Part shown: one piece after another, positions 17,703 through 26,824 of the stretch
How positions within the stretch are numbered: the first letter of the stretch is position 1
Layout: every line of letters starts with the position of its first letter
Assembly: GCA_018266755.1 (NCBI GenBank)
Contig: JAFDZW010000005.1
Span: forward strand, 1,563,963 to 1,627,962
DNA: 64,000 nucleotides
Direction of reading: 5' to 3'
Origin: Bacteroidota bacterium
GTDB taxonomy: Bacteria; Bacteroidota; Ignavibacteria; Palsa-1295
Program-made: the position numbers and the translations under genes
Notes under the pieces: model-generated
What the model was told of the DNA's origin: nothing
Seen by the model: only the letters and a program-made list of their open reading frames with translations
Databases searched by the model: none

Positions 17703-18782
17703 ATGGCGCAAACGACAATACCAAGTTGCCGCATCGATCTGCCGGTAGAAATCCAGGCCCTACAGGCTGACTACGCCCGCATTCGGGCAGAGCGCTGGCA
17801 GGCGCATTTCAATACGAATGACTACGTCGGCGACTGGAGCGGCCTCGCACTACGAGCGCCGCACGGGAAAACCGACACACTCTACCCCGACCCCACGGCA
17901 ACAAACGATTCGTACCGTGACACCGCATTGCTCGAACACTGTCCGGGTATTCGCGCCATGCTGTCGTCGCTGCGCTGCGATATTCGATCCGTGCGACTGT
18001 TGCGCCTTGCGCCAGGAGCCGTCATCAAAGAGCATCGCGACCATGCACTCTCGTTCGAAGAGAACGAAGTGCGTTTACATATACCGATCGTCACGAACTC
18101 GGAGGTACAGTTCGTCAGTAACGGCGCGTCGTTAGCGATGAACGAAGGCGAGTGTTGGTATATCAACGCGTCGCTTCGTCATAGCGCCGAAAACCGCGGT
18201 ACGACCGAACGAGTGCATCTGGTAATCGACTGCGTCGTCAACGATTGGCTCCGCGCGCTATTCCACCGTGCAATGACGCTCGCACAACCGCAAATCGTCG
18301 AGCAGATCGTTTCGTTTGTCCGATCGATCGGGATTCCGGTTGAGTTCGGTGCTGTCGGCGAGGATGCTGTATTGCCCGGAATTCGCATTCAACAGGCAGG
18401 GCTGATCGTGGACCTCTCGACGTTACTATACCCAGGCGACATCCTGCACGAGGCAGGCCATATCGCCGTTGCACCACCCAACATTCGACGCGCAATGGAC
18501 GGAACGATCGACCCCGCCACCGATCTTGAACATGCGGGTGAACTCATGACATTACCGTGGACGTATGCTGCAGCGCTTCATATCGGCCTTGATCCTGCAA
18601 TTGTTTTTCATCCAGACGGATATCACGGATCGAGTGAATCGCTCCTGGATAATTTTCGCAACGGCCGCTACATAGGCGTCCCGATGCTCGAATGGGCAGG
18701 GATGACACTCAGCAGGCAGCAAGCTGCAACCGAAGGAGGTCTGCCATTCCCGCACATGACCCGCTGGATACGGGAATCGTAA
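17703..18782 (+). CDS. Aspartyl/asparaginyl beta-hydroxylase domain fused to an HExxH domain
   Basis: A 359-residue two-part protein. Residues about 1-185 match the Asp/Asn beta-hydroxylase family of Fe(II)/2-oxoglutarate oxygenases: His111 (KEHRDH), RLHIPIVTN (124-132), GECWYIN (149-155), His160 (LRHSAEN) and Arg170. Residues about 190-359 form a second domain with HEAGH at 249-253, a zincin-type HExxH motif, and Glu280 downstream as a possible third ligand. I do not recognise this C-terminal family. Its stop codon abuts that of the convergent adenosine deaminase gene. Confidence 0.78.
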   Translation: MAQTTIPSCRIDLPVEIQALQADYARIRAERWQAHFNTNDYVGDWSGLALRAPHGKTDTLYPDPTATNDSYRDTALLEHCPGIRAMLSSLRCDIRSVRLLRLAPGAVIKEHRDHALSFEENEVRLHIPIVTNSEVQFVSNGASLAMNEGECWYINASLRHSAENRGTTERVHLVIDCVVNDWLRALFHRAMTLAQPQIVEQIVSFVRSIGIPVEFGAVGEDAVLPGIRIQQAGLIVDLSTLLYPGDILHEAGHIAVAPPNIRRAMDGTIDPATDLEHAGELMTLPWTYAAALHIGLDPAIVFHPDGYHGSSESLLDNFRNGRYIGVPMLEWAGMTLSRQQAATEGGLPFPHMTRWIRES

Positions 18783-20252
18783 TTAATGTAGGTGCGTGAT
18801 CGTACTCTCGAACTCGCGAAACGCGCGATCGAGTCTGCCGCGCTCGGTTGCTTTATCGCGAGGGGTGAGAAAACTATAGTCGATACTATTGTAGACGAAC
18901 TGCTTGATGTCCGCGTATGAGAATCGGGGATATCGCATCGCGAGTTTGACAAATTCCATCGTATGGTCGCTGCGAAGCACACCGGGATCGTCGGTGCTGA
19001 TCACGATCGGAACATGATGATCGGCATAGAGTGTAACGGGATGCGTGGAGTTCTTGACGCCGAGAATAAATTCGTTGCTCGTCAGATTGATCTCGACGGT
19101 CACATGACGCTTAGCCATTTCGTCGAGTAGCTCGTAATTCTTTGTCTCGGATGCAATGTCGACGCCATGCCCAATGCGCTCGGCGCCGGCCAGATCGACA
19201 GCCGAGGAAATGTGCCATGTCAGATCCTCAGGCTTTACCATGCCGGGGACGAGTTCGCCGGCATGCATCGACACGTGTACCTTCGGGAATCTCGTCCGCA
19301 TAAAGTGGAACATCACCATGTGAAGCCAGTAATCGTTCATCGATACATCCGCGTTTTCCGGCGCAACGATATTCACACCCATCACGAGGCTATCCATATC
19401 GCAGGAGGCGAACGATAGATACAGCTGCCCGAAAACATCGGCGGGCGGCGATACACGGGTGACATAATTTAAGAATCGAACCGTCACAAGCGAATCGAGC
19501 CCGTCCGGCAATGCCGACGCATCGCGAACACCGACGAGCATCGCATGGTGATTTGCCGCAAGTTTGTCCGCACCGAATTCGTATCGCAGCGAATCGAATA
19601 TCATACTCAATACGTCCAGCGCCGCACCCGTATCGCGGGCCGCTTCGATGCGCCATAGCTTCTCGTTGCAACGGGAGAAAAAGGTTTTCAACTGCGCATT
19701 CCCCGACGGCATCGACGGCCGGATCAGCATCGACTCGATATAGGATGTATGCTCCGCAATCGCTCGCCGCTTGATCTCCTGCAACATCGGCGCTTCGCTG
19801 CCCCAGATGGCGGGACCGAAGAGGTTGAACGTTGCGAAAAAGTGCGCGTCCGGCGCACCGGAACACGGCGTGAAGTCTTTGACCGACCACAATCGGATCA
19901 ACCGGTCTTTGAAATACGATCGTTTGCCGACGGACATGGAGTCGAACGAGACAACCGACCGGACGCCGCTCGGCTGCATCCCTGGTGGATAGATCACGAG
20001 CGCCGACGTATCGAGCGAATAGTGTTTGTGTGCGGCTGTGTCGAAGAACGTCTCGGCATAGATCGCACCGCTGAAGTGATGGTGCAGATCGCCGCCTTTC
20101 GGCATGCGATGGAAGAAGGCGCGAAGCTCGGCCTCATTCGAGCGAATGGATTCGAAATACGAGGAGACTCCCGGTTCACGAACGGACGGTTGGGCGTAGA
20201 CCGCAGACGAGAGAATCGCAGTAAGTATAATGGCGATGGCAGACTGTTTCAC
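18783..20252 (-). CDS. Exported adenosine deaminase family protein
   Basis: A 489-residue metal-dependent deaminase with a signal peptide (MKQSAIAIILTAILSSAVYAQ), pointing to periplasmic or extracellular purine salvage. The amidohydrolase fold is marked by PKGGDLHHHFSG (metal ligands His57 and His59), HAGE (catalytic His-Ala-Gly-Glu), RIGHG and STDDPGV (metal-binding Asp). The length is nearer the secreted ADGF-type deaminases than the cytosolic enzyme of about 340 residues. The substrate is probably adenosine, but other aminopurines are possible. Confidence 0.88.
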   Translation of the reverse strand: MKQSAIAIILTAILSSAVYAQPSVREPGVSSYFESIRSNEAELRAFFHRMPKGGDLHHHFSGAIYAETFFDTAAHKHYSLDTSALVIYPPGMQPSGVRSVVSFDSMSVGKRSYFKDRLIRLWSVKDFTPCSGAPDAHFFATFNLFGPAIWGSEAPMLQEIKRRAIAEHTSYIESMLIRPSMPSGNAQLKTFFSRCNEKLWRIEAARDTGAALDVLSMIFDSLRYEFGADKLAANHHAMLVGVRDASALPDGLDSLVTVRFLNYVTRVSPPADVFGQLYLSFASCDMDSLVMGVNIVAPENADVSMNDYWLHMVMFHFMRTRFPKVHVSMHAGELVPGMVKPEDLTWHISSAVDLAGAERIGHGVDIASETKNYELLDEMAKRHVTVEINLTSNEFILGVKNSTHPVTLYADHHVPIVISTDDPGVLRSDHTMEFVKLAMRYPRFSYADIKQFVYNSIDYSFLTPRDKATERGRLDRAFREFESTITHLH

Positions 20253-20364
20253 GTGTTCCTCCGAATGGAAAAGAACAAATCTACTGTCAAATATTCACCG
20301 TGGCCGAGATTCCTTACCGAAAGCAGGTTTTGTGCCGACATGCACTGCAGTTTCGGTTCTGTTG

Positions 20365-20805
20365 CTACCGATTCTCCGACGGCAAGCCGGATTGGGATTG
20401 ATACTGGCGGAGGATCATGCCTGTGGTCGGTCGAAACCCGAGTGTTGTGTAGAAGCCGGCAAGCGCAGTGTCACAACAGACGTCGATCATGTAATAGGCT
20501 GGCATTGATCCCAGCAATGCGCGGACCAAACTCGATCCTACTCCCATCCCCCTGTAGTTTGGCCGAACTTCCAGTAAGGGGATATATGCCGAGAGGATCC
20601 CGTCGCCGATACAGTTAACAAAGCCGACGATGCTGTTTGCCTGCAGGTCCACTGCTACTGCAATGTATGACGCCCGTCGAAGGATCTCCAACAGCGTACT
20701 TGGCGAGGGAGGGTCGGCCCATCCTTCGAAGAATCCACCCAGCATCGACTCGTCGATCCCGTGCAGGTTGGTTCGGATCTCGATGTGCTGCGGTAACGAC
20801 ATCAC
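20365..20805 (-). CDS. GNAT family N-acetyltransferase
   Basis: A 146-residue single-domain GNAT enzyme. The acetyl-CoA loop is in [21 protein letters not shown] (RGMGVG block), followed by [23 protein letters not shown], the conserved beta5-alpha4 region ending in the LGF motif. It overlaps the stop/start junction with hutU by four bases, so it is translated after hutU from one transcript. The substrate is unknown, and the histidine-degradation link is positional only. Confidence 0.82.
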   Translation of the reverse strand: MMSLPQHIEIRTNLHGIDESMLGGFFEGWADPPSPSTLLEILRRASYIAVAVDLQANSIVGFVNCIGDGILSAYIPLLEVRPNYRGMGVGSSLVRALLGSMPAYYMIDVCCDTALAGFYTTLGFRPTTGMILRQYQSQSGLPSENR

Positions 20806-22451
20806 TTCATCATCGGCACCCGAACACCGTGCTTCGTCGCCATCTCGCTCGCCTTCTCATAGCCGGCGTCGACATGGCGGAGGATCCCCATTGCCGGGTC
20901 GTAGGTGAGACAGCGTTCGAGACGCTCGTCGGCTTCGACGCTCCCATCGGCAACGATCACCATACCGGCATGGATCGAATTGCCGATACCCACGCCACCA
21001 CCATGATGCAGTGACACCCAGGTCGCACCACCGACAGCGTTGAGCGCGAAGTTGAGCACGGGCCAATCGGCGATGGCGTCCGATCCGTCTTTCATCGCTT
21101 CGGTCTCACGGTTCGGGCTTGCGACGGAGCCGCAATCGAGATGATCGCGACCGATGACGATCGGCGCTTTCACCTTGCCGGTGCGGACCAGTTCATTAAA
21201 CAGATGTCCAGCCTTCGCGCGGTCGCCCATCCCGAGCCAGCAGATGCGCGCGGGAAGTCCCTGGAAGTGGATATGCTTCTGCGCAAGCGGGATCCATCGA
21301 TGCAAGATTTGATCGTTCGGGAACAGCTTCAACAGCTCTCGGTCGGTCGTGAAAATGTCTTCGGGATCGCCGCTGAGCGCGGCCCAACGAAACGGCCCTT
21401 TTCCTTCGCAGAAGAGCGGACGGATGTATTCCGGCACGAAACCCGGAATGTCGAATGCATTCGCAACTCCCTCGTTCTTTGCTTCGCCGCGAATGTTGTT
21501 GCCGTAATCAAATGCAATCGCGCCGCGCTTCTGCATCTCGAGCATCGCACGAACGTGTCTGGCGATCGATGCGCGGGAGTGTTTCAGATACTCTGCAGAA
21601 TTCGATTCACGAAGCGTGTCCGCCTCTTCTTTCGTGTACCCTGCCGGATAGTATCCGCGAAGCGGATCGTGCGCGCTGGTTTGATCGGTCACGATATCCG
21701 GTATCCACCCGCGCCCCACAAGTTCGGGATGTACTTCGGCAGCGTTACCAAGCAACGCGACCGAGAGTGCCGTCTTGCTCGTCGTTGCTTCTTCGATCCA
21801 TCGAATCGCTTCGTCAACGTTTGCCGTCCACTTGTCGCAGTAACCGGTGTCTATACGTTTTTGAATACGTGTCATATCGACTTCGACACCAAGGATAGCC
21901 GCACCCGCCATCTTGCCTGCGAGCGGCTGCGCGCCGCCCATGCCGCCAAGTCCTGCGGTGAGTACCGACCGACCCGCAAGCGTACCGCCGAAGTGCTGCC
22001 GCGCACATTCCATAAAGGTCTCGTACGTGCCTTGCACGATCCCCTGCGATCCGATATAGATCCAACTGCCGGCTGTCATCTGGCCGAACATCGTCAGTCC
22101 CTTCGCTTCGAGACGGCGAAACTCATCCCAGTTCGCCCACGCCGGGACGATCTGTGAGTTCGAGATGATCACGCGCGGTGCGTTGGTATGCGTCTTCAGG
22201 ATGCCGACCGGCTTGCCCGATTGCACGAGCAGCGTTTCGTCGGCTCCAAGATCTTTGAGCGATGCAAGGATCGCATCGAAGCACTCCCAGTTTCGTGCAG
22301 CTTTACCGGAGCCGCCATAGACGACCAATTCATCCGGGCGCTCGGCGACATCCGGGTCGAGATTATTTTGGATCATTCGATAGGCGGCTTCCTGTAGCCA
22401 GCCTTTGCATGCCAATGCGTTGCCCGTCGGGGCGTGGATCACTCTGCTCAT
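20802..22451 (-). CDS. hutU: Urocanate hydratase
   Basis: Converts urocanate to 4-imidazolone-5-propanoate in histidine catabolism, using tightly bound NAD+. The 549 residues match the family length. Hallmarks are [17 protein letters not shown] near the start, [20 protein letters not shown] as the NAD-binding region, [31 protein letters not shown] (split here for its [10 protein letters not shown] core), and [15 protein letters not shown]. The other hut genes are not adjacent. The ATG at 22451 starts at the conserved [10 protein letters not shown]. Confidence 0.96.
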   Translation of the reverse strand: MSRVIHAPTGNALACKGWLQEAAYRMIQNNLDPDVAERPDELVVYGGSGKAARNWECFDAILASLKDLGADETLLVQSGKPVGILKTHTNAPRVIISNSQIVPAWANWDEFRRLEAKGLTMFGQMTAGSWIYIGSQGIVQGTYETFMECARQHFGGTLAGRSVLTAGLGGMGGAQPLAGKMAGAAILGVEVDMTRIQKRIDTGYCDKWTANVDEAIRWIEEATTSKTALSVALLGNAAEVHPELVGRGWIPDIVTDQTSAHDPLRGYYPAGYTKEEADTLRESNSAEYLKHSRASIARHVRAMLEMQKRGAIAFDYGNNIRGEAKNEGVANAFDIPGFVPEYIRPLFCEGKGPFRWAALSGDPEDIFTTDRELLKLFPNDQILHRWIPLAQKHIHFQGLPARICWLGMGDRAKAGHLFNELVRTGKVKAPIVIGRDHLDCGSVASPNRETEAMKDGSDAIADWPVLNFALNAVGGATWVSLHHGGGVGIGNSIHAGMVIVADGSVEADERLERCLTYDPAMGILRHVDAGYEKASEMATKHGVRVPMMK

Positions 22452-22534
22452 TGCAATTCGTTACAATACCAAGTTGTGACGATTGCGCACTTGCGTAACC
22501 GCCAACGAAGATTCGATAATCAATCAGTTCGACA

Positions 22535-23248
22535 TCACAGGTCGCCGCCGATCGGACGGATCAGTAGTTCTTCGACGAGCACACGCTGCGGCTCGTCGAG
22601 TGCGGCGACGATCGCGGCAGCGATGTCTTCGGGTTGCATCATCCGATCGTGAAATTCTTCGCGTTCGGCAGGATCCCACGTCGGGGTTTCCGTCGCACCG
22701 GGCAATACCGCGATGACCCGAATCCCTTTCCTTCTGACTTCCTCACGAAGGGCTTCGGTAAACCCAAGCGATGCAAATTTGCTGGACCCATACGCCGTAC
22801 CTCCGGCGAACCCCTTGCGGCTGGCGATCGATAACATCTGGACGATCGATCCCTTCCCGCGCTCGATCATATCGGGAAGGACCGCTTTGGCACACAGAAA
22901 GTTGCCGACGAGGTTCGTGTTGATCACCTGATCGAACACTTCTGTCGTCGTATCCTCGATATCCTGATACGGAGAAATGCCTGCATTATTGATGAGGATA
23001 TCCGGTCCGCGGCCGTACGTCTTGCGAATAGATTTGACGGCCCAGTCGACATCGACTTCATCACTGACGTCACAGACGATCGCAACCGCATGTCCCTCGG
23101 CTGCTTTGATCTCGGCTACCAAGCTCAGAAGCCCTTGCTTACGTCGTGCGGAAACGATCACGGTCCTTCCGCTTGCGGCAAGCGCTTTGGCACATGCACG
23201 ACCGATGCCGGTCGACGCGCCGGTAATCCAGACAAGTTCTTGTTCCAT
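22535..23248 (-). CDS. Short-chain dehydrogenase/reductase (SDR) family protein
   Basis: A 237-residue classical SDR. The Rossmann motif TGASTGIGRA is near the N-terminus, NNAGIS follows, and the catalytic tetrad includes YGSSKFA (Tyr-x-x-x-Lys) with a preceding serine in MLSIAS. I place the start at the ATG at 23248 (MEQELVWITGAS); a longer frame to 23335 would run through the terminator region at 23288-23329. Substrate and cofactor are undefined. It ends 83 bases before hutU begins. Confidence 0.9.
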   Translation of the reverse strand: MEQELVWITGASTGIGRACAKALAASGRTVIVSARRKQGLLSLVAEIKAAEGHAVAIVCDVSDEVDVDWAVKSIRKTYGRGPDILINNAGISPYQDIEDTTTEVFDQVINTNLVGNFLCAKAVLPDMIERGKGSIVQMLSIASRKGFAGGTAYGSSKFASLGFTEALREEVRRKGIRVIAVLPGATETPTWDPAEREEFHDRMMQPEDIAAAIVAALDEPQRVLVEELLIRPIGGDL

Positions 23249-23287
23249 AACGGGCCGAGAATTAGGATAGGAGAACACCGAAGCAGA

Positions 23288-23329
23288 CAAAAAAAGCGCA
23301 CCCGGAGCGTATGCCCCGGGTGCGCTTTT
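23288..23329 (-). terminator. Rho-independent terminator after the first cargo gene
   Basis: A perfect 14-bp stem, AAAAGCGCACCCGG (23292-23305) with its complement (23316-23329), followed on the minus strand by a run of T. It ends the 23349-26354 gene. A clear relative sits after the paralogous gene at 26766-26804. Confidence 0.9.
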
Positions 23330-23348
23330 CCTCATTAGAACACCATTA

Positions 23349-26300
23349 TTACTTTGTGAGGACCAACAGTCTTGTCAGTCTGACCCCCTCGCTTTCGAGA
23401 GTGTAGATGTATGTTCCGCTGGCAAGGTCGCTGCCGTCGAATGTGACGACATGCGATCCCTCGCTCACGCGGCCATCGATCAGTGTCCGGACGACATATC
23501 CTGTCAGATTGCTCAGCCGAACTGTCACGTTCGCTTCATTCGGCGTTGTGAACGTAAAGCTCGTCTGACCCGGTGTCGGGTTCGGATAATTCTGGCCAAG
23601 CACGTAGCCGGATTCTTCCGTCGTCTGCGTGACGCCTTCGGTACCGGTTACCTGCATCCAACTTACGCCAACCTCGTTATCGGTGCACGGTCCGCCATTC
23701 GGGAAGGTCAGTGCACCGGTATAGGTGGTTTGATGCTTAGTCGGATCGTATCCGATCATGATCTGCACATTGCCTCCCGATGGGACGACAGTCGGCACGG
23801 GCTCGATGAGCCGATACGCACTATCCGGCTGCACTAACGACGGTGTGCCAAGCACATAGTCATAGTTACCGGTATTGTCGATCGTCACAGCAAACGTCGA
23901 GTGACCGCCGACGTTGGTTATCGGCACCGTGAATTCACGATTGCTCAAGTTAGCGCACGCTCCGATGCCTTTGAGATCGAGCACCATCGAGTTCAGATAT
24001 TCGGTGCCAACCACGAGACGCGAATCGAATTCACCCACGCCCGTCGGAACGAACCGCACACAGAACGTCGTGCTCTGTCCCGGCTGCACCGACGGCGATT
24101 GCGACGGCGTAACCGTATAGTACGTGTCGTCGGTCAAATGCGCCGAATAGACGGCCGTAACATCGCCGCAGTTGGTGACTTCGACGCACAACACCGAATC
24201 GGTGTTCTTCACGACGAAGTGTTCTTCGAATAGCGGCACCGTATTGTCGGGGTTAAGCGAGGCACATACCTCCTGGCCGAATACGACTACCGGAAGCGAT
24301 GCTTGCAACGAGAGCTCTGCAGAGGTCCCTTTGACCACCATTGTCGCTGCCCGGATCCCGCGCTGTGCCGGCGTTGCGCATACTTCCACCGTGTGGTATG
24401 TCTTTGCCCGAACGATGAACGGCACACCCGGATTGCTGATACCGAATTCCGATGCGTTCAGTCCTTGAATATACATATCGGATATTTTGATATCGGCCTC
24501 GCCGAAATTCCAGATCGTATCGATCGCACAGACGGTCGTGCCGATAATCGTCGAATCCAGTTTGGCATCTCCGGATCCTCCACGCGAGAGGAAGAGCTCA
24601 CCGTACGGGACACCCGTCCCACTGATTTCGACACGGATCGTACCCGTATCACGGCGAATCGGCGTCATGACGCTTAAGTAGCTGCCGCCGCCCTCGCCAG
24701 CGCCACCGGCTTCATATTCGAATGTCAATGGAATATTGGTAAAGAGTGTCAGCGTCGCGGTACGGATTCCGGGTCGCTTCGGCATGAAATTCACGCCGAT
24801 GAATCTCGACATTCCCGGCGGAATGAACGAGTTTTCTCTTGGCAACAGATCGAACACGAAATCGCCGTCGTTCGAGGAGATCACCTGATTCAATAACCAC
24901 AGTGTGTCACTGCCGGGGTTACTGATCCGAAGATCCGTTCGGACATTCCCGCCGATCAAGAGCGAGTCGAACGTCAGTGGGTTCGGTTCGACGACGATCT
25001 TCGGCAGGATACCGGTCCCGTTGAGATCCACATACTGCGTGCCATTGAGCGCATTGCTCACGACATTGAGCTCTGCCCGATGCAGCCCTTCCATCGTCGG
25101 GGTGAATTTGACCCGAATCGTATCGATGCCTCCGGCCGGAATCCCGTCGGATGGGAGTTGCGAAATGAAATACTCATTCGGGAAATCACCGCCAATGTCC
25201 GTCGAGCCGCACACGCGCAAGTTACCGTCTCCGACATTCTTGACGAGCATTGTTTGCTCCAGCGTGTCGCCGAGGGTGACATACACTTGCGTAAACAGCC
25301 TCGTCGGTGTATTATGTGCATCGACGGGGATGAGTTCTATCAGTGGCTGCAAGCCAATGCCACGGAGCGTGACGATGATCTCGGGGTTGTTATCCGATGC
25401 ATTGTTCACCACCAGTTCTGCCGAGTCTACAGCATGGATCGTCGGTGCAAATACGACGCAGATATCCACGGAAGCATGCGGTGCGATGCTCTCGGGTACT
25501 TCACCGACGATCTGGAATTCACCGGCGCCATCTCCGGCGATGACTGCCGAGGAGATTGCGACTGACGCAGAGCTGTTGTTCGTGATGCTCACGCACTGTG
25601 GTTCGCTCTGCCGTCCGATAATGAGGCCACCGAAATCCATCGCTGTCGGCTCATACGAGATCAACTGCGGCTGCTTCACGGATACGACGACATTGTCGAA
25701 GGCGATATTGCCTCCGTTGCAATTATAGATAGTTTGCGCAAAGAACACGAGTCGGAACGTCGAATACCAATATGTGCTCGGCACCATCATTTTATAATGA
25801 CGCCAACTCGACCACGATGTATTCGGATCGGCCAACTCCCACCAATTCCCGTACGCAGAATTATCGTAGGTGTAATAGTCTGACGTATAGGAAAGATCGA
25901 GGAGCGGGCTTGCGCTCAGATACCCACCATCGCCGTTATCAGGAAACACCTGAAATTGCGAACCGCCATGTCCGTGCGACCAGACTTGCTGCTCATCCTT
26001 CCAGTTGAATTCCATATAGACATCGAATTCAACAAACACCGAGTCCAGTTGGGGATCATAGCTGCTGAGGTTTAACGAGGGACTATAAATACGATCCCAT
26101 CTGCAGTCCCACATATTCATTACCCACGACCCGTTATGGCCGCCTGCTCCGTGCTGCGACCAATAACTACCCGGCGTACTGCCGCCGTGATCGTGACTCC
26201 AGCCGGTCGGCGGGAACGGCCCGCCGTAAAAATCCTCCGACAGAAGTGTTGTTGTCGTGGACGCCGTCGCGGTCACCGACCCGAGGGCACAAAATAGCGC

Positions 26301-26354
26301 GATATAATAGAGGATGTATCGGATCCGTCCTCCGGATGATACCATGGTTTTCAT
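23349..26354 (-). CDS. Type IX-secreted choice-of-anchor D protein A
   Basis: A 1001-residue exported protein. A signal peptide of about 30 residues is followed by a choice-of-anchor J-like region (LLSEDFYGGPFPPTGW, then aromatic-rich strands to about 230). Several ASH/choice-of-anchor D beta-sandwich repeats follow (motifs such as VSITNNSSASV, LRISNPGSDTLWL and VEVTNCGDV). The end is a type IX sorting domain: LGQNYPNPTPGQTSFTF, FDGSDLASGTYIYTLES and a basic tail LTRLLVLTK. It is probably anchored at the surface by PorU. It is about 60% similar by eye to the next gene, a tandem paralogue. Confidence 0.88.
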   Translation of the reverse strand: MKTMVSSGGRIRYILYYIALFCALGSVTATASTTTTLLSEDFYGGPFPPTGWSHDHGGSTPGSYWSQHGAGGHNGSWVMNMWDCRWDRIYSPSLNLSSYDPQLDSVFVEFDVYMEFNWKDEQQVWSHGHGGSQFQVFPDNGDGGYLSASPLLDLSYTSDYYTYDNSAYGNWWELADPNTSWSSWRHYKMMVPSTYWYSTFRLVFFAQTIYNCNGGNIAFDNVVVSVKQPQLISYEPTAMDFGGLIIGRQSEPQCVSITNNSSASVAISSAVIAGDGAGEFQIVGEVPESIAPHASVDICVVFAPTIHAVDSAELVVNNASDNNPEIIVTLRGIGLQPLIELIPVDAHNTPTRLFTQVYVTLGDTLEQTMLVKNVGDGNLRVCGSTDIGGDFPNEYFISQLPSDGIPAGGIDTIRVKFTPTMEGLHRAELNVVSNALNGTQYVDLNGTGILPKIVVEPNPLTFDSLLIGGNVRTDLRISNPGSDTLWLLNQVISSNDGDFVFDLLPRENSFIPPGMSRFIGVNFMPKRPGIRTATLTLFTNIPLTFEYEAGGAGEGGGSYLSVMTPIRRDTGTIRVEISGTGVPYGELFLSRGGSGDAKLDSTIIGTTVCAIDTIWNFGEADIKISDMYIQGLNASEFGISNPGVPFIVRAKTYHTVEVCATPAQRGIRAATMVVKGTSAELSLQASLPVVVFGQEVCASLNPDNTVPLFEEHFVVKNTDSVLCVEVTNCGDVTAVYSAHLTDDTYYTVTPSQSPSVQPGQSTTFCVRFVPTGVGEFDSRLVVGTEYLNSMVLDLKGIGACANLSNREFTVPITNVGGHSTFAVTIDNTGNYDYVLGTPSLVQPDSAYRLIEPVPTVVPSGGNVQIMIGYDPTKHQTTYTGALTFPNGGPCTDNEVGVSWMQVTGTEGVTQTTEESGYVLGQNYPNPTPGQTSFTFTTPNEANVTVRLSNLTGYVVRTLIDGRVSEGSHVVTFDGSDLASGTYIYTLESEGVRLTRLLVLTK

Positions 26355-26765
26355 TGTAGTAGGTTCGTTACGTTGACAGATTGATCAATACGGGTCTCGA
26401 ACGGCCTGGGGAGTCGCGAAGTCCGAGGCGGGCATACTGCCTGAGTTGCGGTGGAGACTTCAGGCAATCAAACAGTCTCCTGTTATCGAGTGAGCAATGG
26501 GTGGTGAGAGGGAACGTTGCTCTGCAATATTTCAAAACAATAATTCGCCGAAACGGCTTGCATCAGATAATCACAGGTGGAGTGAATGCGACCTGGTCAT
26601 TTCTGCGGTCGTCGCCAGTTCCTCTTGACTGACGAGGTGGACACACACTAAACAATCCCGCCAGAAAACTAATGCACGTATTCTTCTTTTGTCGAAGAAA
26701 AAGTGTGTGTGAGAACAACATTTATCATTCCCCTCGACGCACAGGATTCAGTTACATACAGTCAA
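26355..26765. other. Intergenic region between the two cargo paralogues
   Basis: About 410 bases with no credible gene; an 83-codon plus-strand frame (26381-26632) looks random. It must contain the promoter for the 23349-26354 gene. The one structure I see is a nested inverted repeat: ACACACACT (26641-26649) pairs with AGTGTGTGT (26702-26710) and encloses a TTCTTC/GAAGAA stem. Confidence 0.5.
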
Positions 26766-26804
26766 TAAAAAAGCGCACCCGAGGCGCAAGCCCCGGGTAC
26801 GCTT
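26766..26804 (-). terminator. Rho-independent terminator after the second cargo gene
   Basis: Stem AAGCGCACCCG (26771-26781) with CGGGTACGCTT (26794-26804), one mismatch, plus inner GGC/GCC pairs and a minus-strand T-run (complement of 26766-26772). Sequence and distance to the stop codon closely match the terminator at 23288-23329, so it was duplicated together with the gene. Confidence 0.87.
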
Positions 26805-26824
26805 CCTCATTATGAACACCAATT

